Positions 1-9,067 of a stretch of DNA of 62,160 bases are shown here, in pieces (within the stretch, counting starts at the first letter, position 1; the number at the start of each line of letters is the position of its first letter). The position numbers and the translations under genes are program-made. This DNA comes from Lachnospiraceae bacterium (GTDB taxonomy: Bacteria; Bacillota; Clostridia; Lachnospirales; Lachnospiraceae): positions 1 to 62,160 of the forward strand of contig CAAGFJ010000079.1 in the NCBI GenBank assembly GCA_900769115.1. The letters are read 5' to 3'. The notes under the pieces are model-generated. The model made no database searches, was not told the DNA's origin, and saw nothing but the letters and a program-made list of their open reading frames with translations.

Positions 1-48
1 ACCCACGGCTTAGAAGGCGGTTGTTCTATCCAGCTGAGCTACGAACAC
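1..48 (-). tRNA. tRNA-Arg (TCT), 5' part only
   Basis: The reverse strand gives an acceptor start, a D-arm (TAGCTCAGC...) and an anticodon stem-loop with loop CTTCTAA, so the anticodon is TCT (Arg). The gene runs off the left edge, so the variable and T arms are not visible. It is the third tRNA in a minus-strand operon after Pro and Gly. Confidence 0.85.
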
Positions 49-52
49 ACAA

Positions 53-123
53 AGCGGGTGATGGGAATCGGACCCACGTATCTAGCTTGGAAGGCTAGTG
101 TTCTACCATTGAACTAAACCCGC
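53..123 (-). tRNA. tRNA-Gly (TCC)
   Basis: A full 71-nt cloverleaf reads on the minus strand. The anticodon stem CTAGC/GCTAG closes the loop CTTCCAA, giving anticodon TCC. The T-arm has the expected GTGGG/CCCAT stem. It sits 15 nt after tRNA-Pro and 4 nt before tRNA-Arg, so the three are probably processed from one transcript. Confidence 0.93.
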
Positions 124-138
124 ATGTTAGTTGAAAAG

Positions 139-213
139 TCGGGGTGACAGGATTCGAACCTGCGACCTCTTGATCCCAAATCAAGCGCTCTAGCCAAGCT
201 GAGCCACACCCCG
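139..213 (-). tRNA. tRNA-Pro (TGG)
   Basis: A 75-nt cloverleaf on the minus strand with acceptor CGGGGTG/CACCCCG. The anticodon stem CTTGA/TCAAG closes the loop TTTGGGA, so the anticodon is TGG (Pro). It is the first gene of the tRNA operon, downstream of a near-consensus promoter. Confidence 0.93.
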
Positions 214-245
214 TTCTTAACGGTGTCATTGCTGACGCAACAACT

Positions 246-274
246 ACTATATCAAAATGTGTTTGACTTGTCAA
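246..274 (-). promoter_or_regulatory. Sigma-A promoter of the tRNA operon
   Basis: On the minus strand TTGACA (269-274) is separated by exactly 17 nt from TATAGT (246-251). It lies just upstream of tRNA-Pro. The rest of the 214-446 gap is AT-rich and shows no gene. Confidence 0.8.
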
Positions 275-446
275 CCATTATTTTCAACTTTTTTGAAATT
301 ATCTTACTCTGTAAGTAAGTGTGTTGATACTTCTCAAACAGCACGGTTGTTATATTAACAAATATTTCACCATTTGTAAAGTCTTTTTTTCAACTTTTTA
401 AAATTTTTTATTTTGTCAGAAATGGCAGATTGGAAAAAGACTCCCC

Positions 447-1370
447 TCATCCATTCTTAACCACTTCATCTACAATACATCTTGGTCTTCCCTTAATCTC
501 TTCATAGATCCGTGCGAGATAATATCCAATAATCCCAAGACTAATCATAATCAGACTCCCAGTAATAAGCAACAATAAGATCACAGTTGTGAATCCTTCT
601 AATGCATTACCGGATACCCATTTCACAATTGACTGGATTCCCAGTACAAGTGCAAACAGAAAGAATAAAACGCCTGAACATGTAATTAATTGCATAGGAG
701 CCGTTGTAAACGAACAGATGCTTCCAATTGCATATTTGACCAATGATCTCACAGACCATTTTGTTGTGCCGGAATTACGCTCCTGCACATCGAATTCCAC
801 CACTGCACTCTTATATCCCAGCCAGGAAGACAACGCCCGGAAGAATATATTGCGTTCTGGAAGCTTCACATACTCATCTACGACTTTACGATCTAACATC
901 TTAAAATCAGAAGAACGATACATCTCTATTCCGGTTGACCGGCTAATCATCTTATAAAACAATTTGGCAAATCCTTTATATAATATATTCTCTTTCCCTC
1001 TACTATGCTTAACACCTTCAATAATCTCAAAGCCCTGTTCCCATAAATTATACATCTCAATCAATGTTTCTGGTGGATGCTGCATATCACAGTCCATCAC
1101 TGCACACACATCTCCGGTTGCATGTGATAAACCAGCAAAAATAGCTGCCTCTTTTCCAAAATTTCTAGAAAATGATAAACCGAGAATCTTAGCATCGGTA
1201 ACTTTATCTGCTAATTCCTTAATCTTATCAAAGCTGCGATCTTTCGATCCGTCATTCACAAACACCAGTTCAAAATCAATATGGACCGGCGTCAGCACTT
1301 CCCTAATACGATCATAGGCATTCTCAATATTTCCTTCCTCATTATATGTTGGCAATATAATCGATAACAT
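447..1370 (-). CDS. Glycosyltransferase family 2 (GtrB/CsbB/DPM1-like)
   Basis: A membrane glycosyltransferase of the polyprenyl-phosphate sugar transferase type. It probably moves a sugar from a nucleotide donor to undecaprenyl phosphate for wall or polymer glycosylation. The GT-A domain fills about residues 1-230 (N-terminal SIILPTYNEEGNI; VFVNDGSKDRS; MDCDMQHPPE with the DxD-type metal site). Two hydrophobic segments follow at about 235-300, then the family ending GRPRCIVDEVV. A 332-residue reading is possible, but the ATG at 1370 has AAAGGA 9-10 nt upstream and begins exactly at the GT fold, so I use it. The sugar and acceptor cannot be told from sequence. Confidence 0.88.
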   Translation of the reverse strand: MLSIILPTYNEEGNIENAYDRIREVLTPVHIDFELVFVNDGSKDRSFDKIKELADKVTDAKILGLSFSRNFGKEAAIFAGLSHATGDVCAVMDCDMQHPPETLIEMYNLWEQGFEIIEGVKHSRGKENILYKGFAKLFYKMISRSTGIEMYRSSDFKMLDRKVVDEYVKLPERNIFFRALSSWLGYKSAVVEFDVQERNSGTTKWSVRSLVKYAIGSICSFTTAPMQLITCSGVLFFLFALVLGIQSIVKWVSGNALEGFTTVILLLLITGSLIMISLGIIGYYLARIYEEIKGRPRCIVDEVVKNG

Positions 1371-1469
1371 GATTGTAAATCCTTTCACATTCCTAATTGT
1401 AGATAACAAAACGAAAGAACCATTGCACTGCAACAGTTCTTTCATCCAACGTTCTCGTACCTGAATCTT

Positions 1470-1751
1470 TTACGCTTCTGTTGACTCTGACTCCTTAGCT
1501 GCCGGCTTAGATTCCTCCTCGTCATCAAAGAAGTCATCATCAAAGTCATCATCAAAATCATCATCAAAATCATCTAAATAATCTGGTGTCAAATAGCTAT
1601 ATACCGCATATGCAATTCCTGCAACTGCTGTAATTGCACCGATAATAGCAAATACCCATAAAATTCTTCTGGTTGCTTTCTCCTGTGGATCCTCTCTCTT
1701 GATAAGCTCCTGGATCTTCGCTGCATTGATTAAATCATCTAAATTCTTCAT
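1470..1751 (-). CDS. Small membrane protein with acidic DDFD-repeat tail
   Basis: A 93-residue protein of unknown function. A short charged N-terminus (KNLDDLINAAKIQELIKRED) is followed by one hydrophobic helix (about residues 27-49) and then a very acidic tail of repeated DDFD units ending in Glu/Ser/Lys-rich sequence. The tail comes from tandem GAT-rich codons at about 1527-1580. I chose the ATG at 1751 over the one at 1760 because AGGAAGG lies about 10 nt before it; for the upstream ATG the spacing is too short. It sits between pcrA and the glycosyltransferase on the same strand. An acidic tail facing either side of the membrane could bind cations or basic proteins, but this is only a guess. 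Confidence 0.75.
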   Translation of the reverse strand: MKNLDDLINAAKIQELIKREDPQEKATRRILWVFAIIGAITAVAGIAYAVYSYLTPDYLDDFDDDFDDDFDDDFFDDEEESKPAAKESESTEA

Positions 1752-1882
1752 AATTCTCATACCTTCCTTTCCGTCCTTATAGCTTATTGTGTATCGTTAG
1801 TATATCATAATTTCATCAACTTTACTATAAAAAATATGTGAATTTTCTATATTATTTTCTTAAGAATTTGGTAACTTTTTTC

Positions 1883-4132
1883 TTAAGAATCTGACAATTT
1901 TTTCAATTTGGCAAAAGAAGCAAACATTCTCTTCACGCCCACCTTATCGAATTCTACTGTCACCTCATAGTCCTTGCCACCGGATACCAATTCTGTCACT
2001 GTTCCCTCACCAAACTTAACATGCCGCACCCGGTCACCCACTCCATAATCAATCTGCAGACGTTCTACTTTGAATTCTTTGCCAAATGCCGGCTGTCCAC
2101 TCGTAGTTCCAAAGGAATATGGCTTACCTGTCACGCTGGCACTCTTCCGGTTGAGGCTTTCTCTTGCTTCCTGCGCTGCTTGGTTCTGCCTCCGTACCGC
2201 AAAAGAACCATTACCATTCATAATAATCACATCTTTCGGTATCTCTTTGACAAATCTTGAAACCGGATTGTAGTCTGTCCTCCCATGCATCATACGTTGT
2301 CTGGCGGCACTTAAATACAATCGCTCTCTCGCTCTGGTAATTCCCACATAACAAAGTCTTCTCTCTTCTTCTATAGCATCCGGATCATCCGAATTCAGTG
2401 CCATGCCACTTGGGAACAATCGATCCTCCATACCACCAAGGAATACACAAGGAAATTCCAGCCCCTTTGCACTATGTAATGTCATCAGTAGAACCTTCTC
2501 TTCTGACTCTTCCACATTATCCACCTCTGCAACCAAAGCAATCTCCTCTAACAATCCTGCCAGATCCGGCTGCTCTGCCTCCTGTTCGTACTTTACAATC
2601 TTATTCTTCAGTTCTGTCAGATTCTCCATTCTTGCCTCTGCTTCATCCGTCTTCTCTGCTAACAGTTCCTCCCAATATCCAGTCTTCTCTAATACCGCAT
2701 CGTATAACTCACTTAAGAATACTCCTTCCTTCAACATATCCCGGAAATCCAATATCAAATTCGTAAAGGATTCCACTTTAGCTGCCGCACGGTTAAGTCC
2801 CGGCACATTCGATGCTTCAAACATTGCATCTAACAGACTCATCTCATAAGTATCCGCATATGCCTGCATCTTATCGATGCTGGTTGCACCAATTCCCCTC
2901 TTGGGAACATTAACAATCCTTCGGACTGACATATCATCCATTCCATTCTCAATCACCTTAAGATAACAGATCATATCCTTTACTTCCCGTCTTCCATAGA
3001 AGTTCTGACCTCCAATGATCTTATATGGAATATTATGCATTAACAGCTTCTCCTCAAAAATACGGGACTGTGCATTCGTACGATATAGAATCGCAAAATA
3101 ATTATATGCACGATTCTCATTCTTATGCTGCCGGGCAATCTCTTCCACCACACCCTCTGCTTCCTGATATTCTGTATCATATAAGGAGAAATGAACCTTG
3201 TCCCCCTCCTCCGCTTTTGTCCACAGTGCCTTTTCCTTTCTGCCCTCATTGTTTGCAATGACACCATTGGCCGCTTTCAGGATATTCGCAGTTGAACGGT
3301 AATTCTGCTCTAACTTGATTACCTTTGCCTCCGGATATTCATCCTCAAAATTCAAAATATTATAAATATTGGCACCCCGGAACTTATAGATAGACTGATC
3401 ATCATCACCTACCACACACAGATTGCGGTACTTAGCTGCTAACTGTTTGATCAACAAGAACTGTATATGGTTCGTATCCTGATACTCGTCTACCATGATA
3501 TACTGAAACCGTTCCTGATACTGTTCTAACACATCGGGATGAAACTGGAATAGTTCCACGGTCTTATATAACAGATCATCAAAATCCAACGCATTATTCT
3601 GTTTCAAACGCTGCTGATATTCATGATATACTTTGGCTGTCTGCATCTTTCGGAATTGTCCGCTTGCCTCCCTGTCATATTCCTGTGGTGACACAAAGCG
3701 TTCCTTGGCCTTGGATATCTCTGCCATCACCATCCGTTCCGGATACTGTTTCGGATCCATATTCAGCTTCTTCAGACAGGTCTTGATTACCGCCTTCTGG
3801 TCATCACTATCATAGATTGTAAAATTGTTCTCGTATTCCAGGCGATCAATATACCTGCGCAGTATACGCACACACAACGCATGAAAAGTAGATACCCATA
3901 CACTCTCTGCTCCGTAAGACACGATCTGATCTACACGATCCCGCATCTCTCCTGCTGCTTTATTCGTAAACGTAATCGCTAATATATGATATGGGTTGAT
4001 TCCCTGATCGATCAGATAAGCAATCCGGTGTGTCAGAACTCTTGTCTTACCACTTCCTGCACCAGCTAACAACAATACCGGTCCCTCTGTGCATTGTACC
4101 GCTTCGCCCTGTTTATCATTTAATCCGTTCAT
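1883..4132 (-). CDS. pcrA: ATP-dependent DNA helicase PcrA (UvrD family)
   Basis: A superfamily 1A 3'-5' DNA helicase for nucleotide excision repair, plasmid replication and clearing of RecA or stalled polymerase. At 749 residues it is the usual length. Visible motifs are Walker A GAGSGKT (24-30), Walker B VDEYQDTN, motif III GDDDQSIYKFRGA, motif IV EQNYRS, and motifs V/VI (LMTLHSAKGLEF; YVGITRARE). The C-terminus (GDRVRHVKFGEGTV...) is the PcrA Tudor-like domain known to contact RNA polymerase. The start at 4132 has AGAAGGAAT just upstream. No ligA or pcrB is adjacent, unlike in Bacillus. It is divergent from metF. Confidence 0.97.
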   Translation of the reverse strand: MNGLNDKQGEAVQCTEGPVLLLAGAGSGKTRVLTHRIAYLIDQGINPYHILAITFTNKAAGEMRDRVDQIVSYGAESVWVSTFHALCVRILRRYIDRLEYENNFTIYDSDDQKAVIKTCLKKLNMDPKQYPERMVMAEISKAKERFVSPQEYDREASGQFRKMQTAKVYHEYQQRLKQNNALDFDDLLYKTVELFQFHPDVLEQYQERFQYIMVDEYQDTNHIQFLLIKQLAAKYRNLCVVGDDDQSIYKFRGANIYNILNFEDEYPEAKVIKLEQNYRSTANILKAANGVIANNEGRKEKALWTKAEEGDKVHFSLYDTEYQEAEGVVEEIARQHKNENRAYNYFAILYRTNAQSRIFEEKLLMHNIPYKIIGGQNFYGRREVKDMICYLKVIENGMDDMSVRRIVNVPKRGIGATSIDKMQAYADTYEMSLLDAMFEASNVPGLNRAAAKVESFTNLILDFRDMLKEGVFLSELYDAVLEKTGYWEELLAEKTDEAEARMENLTELKNKIVKYEQEAEQPDLAGLLEEIALVAEVDNVEESEEKVLLMTLHSAKGLEFPCVFLGGMEDRLFPSGMALNSDDPDAIEEERRLCYVGITRARERLYLSAARQRMMHGRTDYNPVSRFVKEIPKDVIIMNGNGSFAVRRQNQAAQEARESLNRKSASVTGKPYSFGTTSGQPAFGKEFKVERLQIDYGVGDRVRHVKFGEGTVTELVSGGKDYEVTVEFDKVGVKRMFASFAKLKKLSDS

Positions 4133-4247
4133 ATTCCTTCTACCTCATACTTCTTAGATTCCACTGTCATTTCTATCTGTTCAGTATACATGATTTGTAT
4201 ACGCTACGCAATGTATTTGAGAACATTTTTCGAATATATGTTTTGTT

Positions 4248-4276
4248 TTGCCCGTCTGTGCTCCTTATGCTATACT
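4248..4276 (+). promoter_or_regulatory. Predicted sigma-A promoter of metF
   Basis: TTGCCC (4248-4253), a 17-nt spacer and TATACT (4271-4276), 36 nt before the metF start codon. This is the pcrA-metF divergent gap. I saw no SAM riboswitch or T-box in it. Confidence 0.65.
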
Positions 4277-4311
4277 AGACTTATATACTACGAGAAAGAG
4301 GATTCACAATT

Positions 4312-5175
4312 ATGATTAAAGACATTTACCGGAAAGGGAAAACCGTCTTCTCCTTTGAAGTATTCCCTCCAAAAAGAAATGATGACATTTACGATATCTA
4401 TAAGACCTTAGATCAATTAAAGACCTTAGACCCTGATTTTATCAGTGTTACTTATGGTGCCGGCGGCAGCAATTCCAAGAAAACAGCCACCATTGCATCT
4501 TATATCCAGAACATATGTGAGATAGAAGCCATCGCACATATGACAGCCGTATCCATGAACCGGGATACTCTGCTTCATTTTCTGGATGGGCTTCGTCAGA
4601 AAGGTGTATGTAATGTACTAGCCCTGCGTGGTGACCGTCCAAAGGATATGAGTGACGAGGACTATAACAATCGGATATTTCTTCATGCCAGCGACATTAT
4701 AAAAGTCATTCACTCCCATTCTGACCTTTGCGTTGCAGCAGCCTGTTATCCGGAGATTCACCCGGAGTCAGCCAATCGTGCCGATGACCTGCTTCACCTC
4801 AAAGAAAAAGTCGATTCCGGTGTTAATTTTTTACTGACACAGATGTTTTTTAACAATGAGAAATTCTACGAATTCCGCAACCTGGCCGATAAGAAAGGGA
4901 TTCATATCCCCATCTCTGCCGGCATTATGCCAATCACCTCCGCCAGGCAATTAGGCACAAGTGTATCTCTGTCTGGTACTTCCATTCCACCGACTCTGAG
5001 CAGTATCGTTGCCAAATATGCAGATAATCCAGAAGATTTGCGCAAAGCCGGATTAGATTATGCTGTGAACCAGATCAATGATCTCCTTGCCAATGATGTG
5101 GATGGTATTCACATCTACACTATGAATCACGCCGCCACCGCAAGTTATATTATGAAACATATTACAAGAAAATAA
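4312..5175 (+). CDS. metF: Methylenetetrahydrofolate reductase
   Basis: Reduces 5,10-methylene-THF to 5-methyl-THF with FAD, supplying the methyl group for methionine synthesis. It is a 287-residue TIM-barrel, the usual bacterial MetF length. The N-terminal FSFEVFPPKRND carries the conserved catalytic Glu. SVTYGAGGSNS, the LALRGDRPK flavin-site loop and the substrate segment NFLLTQMFFNNEKFYEF are all present. The ATG at 4312 follows AAGAGG. It stands alone with its own promoter, and no metH is visible in the window. A role in a Wood-Ljungdahl methyl branch cannot be excluded but nothing here supports it. Confidence 0.95.
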   Translation: MIKDIYRKGKTVFSFEVFPPKRNDDIYDIYKTLDQLKTLDPDFISVTYGAGGSNSKKTATIASYIQNICEIEAIAHMTAVSMNRDTLLHFLDGLRQKGVCNVLALRGDRPKDMSDEDYNNRIFLHASDIIKVIHSHSDLCVAAACYPEIHPESANRADDLLHLKEKVDSGVNFLLTQMFFNNEKFYEFRNLADKKGIHIPISAGIMPITSARQLGTSVSLSGTSIPPTLSSIVAKYADNPEDLRKAGLDYAVNQINDLLANDVDGIHIYTMNHAATASYIMKHITRK

Positions 5176-5197
5176 TTGAATTTTCTCCAAAATGCGC

Positions 5198-5230
5198 TTG
5201 CAATATAGTTTTAAAAACTATATACTGCAA
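5198..5230 (+). promoter_or_regulatory. Palindromic promoter-operator of the DUF1836 gene
   Basis: TTGCAA (5198-5203), a 17-nt spacer and TATACT (5221-5226) form a good sigma-A promoter. The spacer together with the start of the -10 box is a perfect 19-nt palindrome, TATAGTTTT-A-AAAACTATA (5204-5222), flanked by TTGCA...TGCAA. A repressor bound there would block RNA polymerase. The gene just downstream encodes a putative DNA-binding protein, so autoregulation is likely but not shown. Confidence 0.6.
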
Positions 5231-5282
5231 CATAGATAGAGTATTTAACCGAATCATTCGATTCAGATAAGTGAGGACATCT

Positions 5283-5936
5283 ATGAAAACATATTCCTTT
5301 AAAGAGATAACAGCCCATGTAAAAGAGTGGATACAACTTGACTACATCTATCCGGAGGATATTCCTGCCATCGAATTATACATGGATCAGATTACAACCT
5401 TTATGGACAAGCAATTAACCGGTAACAAACGCAGACCAGAGGATAAGATTCTTACCAAGACGATGATCAACAATTATTCCAAGAATAACCTGTTGCCACC
5501 ATCCGATAAGAAAAAATATTCCAAAGATCACATTATTCTTCTGATCTACATCTATTACCTGAAGAATTTTCTGTCGATCAGTGATATCCAGAATCTGTTA
5601 GCTCCTATGACAGATGCCTATTTCCATGCACAATCAGATACTACAATGAGTGATATCTATCAGGATCTGTTCAATCTGGAACAACAATACGGCATCAAGA
5701 TCCGGGGTAATATTGACGAAGTATGCCGGATTGCTGAGGAGCAATTTAAGGACAATGACGATTATTTAAAAACCTTTGCCATGATCACCATGTTAAGCTA
5801 CGATATCTATGCGAAGAAGCAACTGATTGAACGGCTGATTGATTCCATGCAACCGCCTGTTCCAACTAAAGCGGAACGTAAAGAAGCAAAAGAACTTGCC
5901 AAACAGAAAGAAAAGCAGACCAAAAAAGAATCTTAG
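5283..5936 (+). CDS. DUF1836 protein, putative HTH transcription regulator
   Basis: A 217-residue soluble protein of the DUF1836 family, common in Clostridia and thought to have a MerR-like helix-turn-helix. The region LTKTMINNYSKNNLLPPSDKKKYS (about residues 61-84) looks like the winged recognition part, followed by YSKDHIILLIYIYYLKNFLSISDIQ. The C-terminus is Lys/Glu/Gln-rich and probably disordered. The ATG at 5283 follows GAGGA at 6 nt spacing; an in-frame GTG at 5271 overlaps that site and is unlikely. Its target genes are unknown. The palindrome in its own promoter is the obvious first candidate site. Confidence 0.8.
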   Translation: MKTYSFKEITAHVKEWIQLDYIYPEDIPAIELYMDQITTFMDKQLTGNKRRPEDKILTKTMINNYSKNNLLPPSDKKKYSKDHIILLIYIYYLKNFLSISDIQNLLAPMTDAYFHAQSDTTMSDIYQDLFNLEQQYGIKIRGNIDEVCRIAEEQFKDNDDYLKTFAMITMLSYDIYAKKQLIERLIDSMQPPVPTKAERKEAKELAKQKEKQTKKES

Positions 5937-5942
5937 ACGAAC

Positions 5943-5980
5943 CAAAGGGACTGGTGCATATCCTGCATCAGTCCCTTTGA
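5943..5980. terminator. Bidirectional terminator, DUF1836 gene / yerC
   Basis: CAAAGGGACTG-G-TGCA pairs with TGCA-T-CAGTCCCTTTG around a 5-nt loop. It lies between two convergent genes. Confidence 0.75.
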
Positions 5981-5997
5981 TATCCACATCTTTCGGA

Positions 5998-6300
5998 TTA
6001 TTCCATCAGACCTTTGTCCTTCATTCTTTCAAATACCATCTCATAACCTTCCCCTCCATAATTAAGGGAACGATTCACTCTGGCTATGGTTGCAGTAGAG
6101 GCTCCTGTCTGTTCTGCCACTTCCATATAGGTATGCCCCTGTGTCAGCATCTTCGCTACTTCAAAACGCTGTGCCAAAGACAGTACCTCATTCACGGTAC
6201 ATACATCCTCAAAAAACTTATAACATTCTTCCTCTTCCTGCAAGGTAAGAATTGCCTGAAACATCTCACTAACTGCTTTGGTTCTAATTGTCTTCCCCAT
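5998..6300 (-). CDS. yerC: YerC/YecD family TrpR-like regulator
   Basis: A 100-residue DNA-binding protein of the TrpR superfamily, YerC/YecD subgroup. The all-helical fold has an HTH at about residues 50-75 (MLTQGHTYMEVAEQTGASTATIARVNRSL). Tryptophan binding has not been shown for this subgroup, so it should not be called a trp repressor. In Bacillus yerC also lies close to pcrA, as here. The ATG at 6300 has GGAG 8 nt upstream; the ATG at 6318 has no good site. It lies just downstream of the alpha-amylase gene on the same strand, but has its own promoter in between. Confidence 0.85.
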   Translation of the reverse strand: MGKTIRTKAVSEMFQAILTLQEEEECYKFFEDVCTVNEVLSLAQRFEVAKMLTQGHTYMEVAEQTGASTATIARVNRSLNYGGEGYEMVFERMKDKGLME

Positions 6301-6371
6301 AATCTGCACTCCATCCATATATACTATAATTTCTTTTATTCTGTAATTCTTTACTGTATTAAAGTGTTATC

Positions 6372-6400
6372 ATTATATTATAGATATCTATCGAACGCAA
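6372..6400 (-). promoter_or_regulatory. Predicted sigma-A promoter of yerC
   Basis: On the minus strand TTGCGT (6395-6400), 17 nt, TATAAT (6372-6377), about 70 nt before the yerC start. A second overlapping TATAAT is visible in the spacer. Confidence 0.55.
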
Positions 6401-6408
6401 GTTATTTT

Positions 6409-7866
6409 CTATAACTTGACCGCCTCATTGATCCAGATGGATACTGTCTCACGGTTCACATAGAAGTCACCACAACCTTCTTCATCAATTCTAATATTAT
6501 ATTTGGCATTGCCTAATGCATCTTTGAAAAACTGTCCGGCAAACTGTCTGCCAACATACATCCGCTTACTGCCTCCGGTACTGTCAGACATGACAACCGC
6601 AATTCCGGAATTCTTATGTTCCTCATCACCCTCTCTTGTCCAACCTACAACATTATAATCATCAAAATAATCATGCTCCGGTCCATATGCAAGTCGTTTG
6701 CGGATCTTCATCATCTTATTCAAAAGAGCCTTCTTCGGTGCAATGTTATCATGTGGAATACCATAATAATCGCCATAGAACATACAAGGATAGCCATCCT
6801 GGCGCAACAATGTGATTGCATAGGCATGCGGCTTAAACCAGTCTTCTACCCATGATTGCAAGGCCTGTCCCGGCTGGGTATCATGATTATCTACAAACGT
6901 AACTGCCTGAATCGGATGTCTGGATACTAATGTGTCATTCAGGATTGTTGCCATATTGTAATCGCCATGTGCCCTCGATGCATCATGAAAATGCATATGT
7001 AACGGTACATCAAATAAAGACATCTCGTAATTCACATTCTCTAAATACTTCTCTAACCGGTTGACATCCCAATGCCAATATTCACCAACACAGAACAGAT
7101 CCTGTCCACATGCTTCCCTCATCGCCGGCAGCCAATCCCGATAGAAGAAATAACCAATATGCTTCACTGCATCCAGACGCAAACCATGTACTCCTGTCAT
7201 CTTCAAATACCAGGCACCCCATCGGTACAATTCATCCCGCACCTCTGGGTTCTCAAAATCAAGATCCGCGCCCATCAGATAATCATAATTGCCATTCTCA
7301 TCATCAACCGCCTCATCCCACGTCTTACCCATAAAGCGATAGATTGCATTCTTTGTTGCCTGCTGATCCCAATCAATCCCATCAAAATGCGTCCAGTTCC
7401 ATGTAAAATCAGAATATTTTCCCTTTCTTCCCGGAAAAGTAAACTTCGTCCAACCGCAGATTGTCTTCTCATCACCCACCATCTGATTCCGGCTAGTGGC
7501 ATTGAATTCTTCTGCTTGCACATACTCTGTCTCATCTGCACCAATCTTATGATTCAGAACAATATCTGCATAGATATCAATCCCCTTCTTCTGAACCGCC
7601 TGAATCATCTCAACGTATTCCTTCTTCGTTCCATACTTTGTCGGAATACTTCCTTTCTGGTTAAACTCACCTAAATCATACAGATCATACACTCCATATC
7701 CCACATCTTTGTCCCCACCTGCACCTTTATATGCCGGTGGAAGCCATAAAGAACTGACTCCTAACGTCTTCAGTTTCGGTGCTTCTTCCATCACCCTTTT
7801 CCAAAGACTGTGATCTTCTGGCAGATACCACTCAAAATACTGCATCATTAGTCCATTGTTATTCAT
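6409..7866 (-). CDS. Cytoplasmic alpha-amylase, GH13 (GH13_5-like)
   Basis: Hydrolyses internal alpha-1,4 bonds in maltodextrin or glycogen. The 485-residue protein starts NNNGLMMQYFEWYLP with no signal peptide, so it should act inside the cell. The GH13 motifs are in order: DIVLNHK (region I), GLRLDAVKHI (nucleophile Asp), CVGEYWH (acid Glu) and FVDNHDTQ (transition-state Asp). It resembles the liquefying-amylase subfamily (Bacillus AmyS, E. coli AmyA) in length and motifs. The ATG at 7866 has GGGAGGA upstream; an earlier in-frame start at 7887 overlaps this site. No other glycogen genes are near. Confidence 0.93.
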   Translation of the reverse strand: MNNNGLMMQYFEWYLPEDHSLWKRVMEEAPKLKTLGVSSLWLPPAYKGAGGDKDVGYGVYDLYDLGEFNQKGSIPTKYGTKKEYVEMIQAVQKKGIDIYADIVLNHKIGADETEYVQAEEFNATSRNQMVGDEKTICGWTKFTFPGRKGKYSDFTWNWTHFDGIDWDQQATKNAIYRFMGKTWDEAVDDENGNYDYLMGADLDFENPEVRDELYRWGAWYLKMTGVHGLRLDAVKHIGYFFYRDWLPAMREACGQDLFCVGEYWHWDVNRLEKYLENVNYEMSLFDVPLHMHFHDASRAHGDYNMATILNDTLVSRHPIQAVTFVDNHDTQPGQALQSWVEDWFKPHAYAITLLRQDGYPCMFYGDYYGIPHDNIAPKKALLNKMMKIRKRLAYGPEHDYFDDYNVVGWTREGDEEHKNSGIAVVMSDSTGGSKRMYVGRQFAGQFFKDALGNAKYNIRIDEEGCGDFYVNRETVSIWINEAVKL

Positions 7867-8049
7867 AAAGGACGTCCTCCCAATCATATAAATTCTTATA
7901 ACCCTATTGTATTAAGTATATCAAAATTCTAGTGGAACTTCAACTTGCAGATTCTATTTTGCACGCACTAATAACCAATTTCAAAGCTATTGAACATTTA
8001 TAACCTGCCTCGAATATACTACTAAAAAAGTGTCTGGAGTAATCAATCC

Positions 8050-9060
8050 ATGAAACGAAACCTTATTATAAAAACATGCACGGCAGTTCTACTCATGACC
8101 ACCATGATACTCACTTGTGCTGCCTGTGACAAAAAAGACAGTCATCTGGTCAGATTAACATTAAATGAAGTTGCACACTCTATCTTCTACGCTCCACAAT
8201 ACGTAGCTATTGAGAATGGCTATTTTGAAGAGGAAGGAATTGACTTAGAACTAGTAACTGGATTCGGTGCTGACAAGACCATGTCTGCCTTGGTTGCTGG
8301 TGAAGCCGATATCGGATTTATGGGGGCTGAATCCTCTATATATCTCTATAGCGAAGGGGCTTCCGATTATGCCGTCAACTTTGCCCAGTTAACACAGCGT
8401 GCAGGTAACTTTCTGGTTGCCCGTGAACCAATTGAAAACTTCACCTGGGATATGTTAAAAGGCAAAAGCGTGCTTGGCGGTCGTAAAGGTGGTATGCCGG
8501 AAATGGTATTTGAATATATTCTGAATAAAAACGGCATTAATCCTGCAACCGACCTTTCTATTGATCAGAGTATTGACTTTGGCAGCACCGCTGCTGCATT
8601 TTCCGGTGGGCAAGGCGATTTCACAGTAGAATTTGAACCATCTGCAACTGCCTTGGAAAATGCAAATGAAGGTTATGTAGTTGCATCCCTGGGTGTAGAC
8701 TCCGGTTATGTACCATACACCTCTTACTGTACAACAAAAAGTTATTTAGAAGACCATCAGGAACTCCTTCAGAGCTTCACCAATGCCCTCCAAAAAGGTA
8801 TGGAATATGTCAATAGTCATACCCCTGCTGAAATTGCAAAAATAATTGCTCCACAATTTGAAGAAACAGATATCGACACGATTGAAACCATTATAACAAG
8901 ATATTACGAACAGAATACCTGGAAAGACAATCTTGTATTTGAAGAAAGTAGTTTTGATTTATTGCAAAATATCTTATCCGACGCCGGAGAGTTAGATCAT
9001 CGCGTCCCTTATGATCAATTAGTGGATACTACCTACGCTCGTGACGCGGTCAAAAAGTAA
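8050..9060 (+). CDS. NMT1/THI5-like ABC substrate-binding lipoprotein
   Basis: An extracellular solute-binding protein of the NitT/TauT/SsuA type (336 residues). A lipoprotein signal ends LTCAACDKK, with the lipid-modified Cys at residue 26. The fold starts with the family pattern NEVAHSIFYAPQYVAIENGYFEEEG, followed by GFGADKTMSALVAGEADIGFMG. Family members bind sulfonates, nitrate, bicarbonate or the thiamine pyrimidine HMP; the ligand cannot be chosen from sequence. No ATPase or permease is next to it. A matching pair without a binding protein lies at 46998-48582, so it may serve that pair. The ATG at 8050 has GGAG 10 nt upstream. Confidence 0.88.
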   Translation: MKRNLIIKTCTAVLLMTTMILTCAACDKKDSHLVRLTLNEVAHSIFYAPQYVAIENGYFEEEGIDLELVTGFGADKTMSALVAGEADIGFMGAESSIYLYSEGASDYAVNFAQLTQRAGNFLVAREPIENFTWDMLKGKSVLGGRKGGMPEMVFEYILNKNGINPATDLSIDQSIDFGSTAAAFSGGQGDFTVEFEPSATALENANEGYVVASLGVDSGYVPYTSYCTTKSYLEDHQELLQSFTNALQKGMEYVNSHTPAEIAKIIAPQFEETDIDTIETIITRYYEQNTWKDNLVFEESSFDLLQNILSDAGELDHRVPYDQLVDTTYARDAVKK

Positions 9061-9067
9061 CCTCACA

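Noticed and set aside
1850..1900. Two copies of TTTCTTAAGAAT near the pcrA stop codon
   Set aside because: The palindrome is short and AT-rich, one copy is within the coding end of pcrA, and the spacing gives no clear operator.
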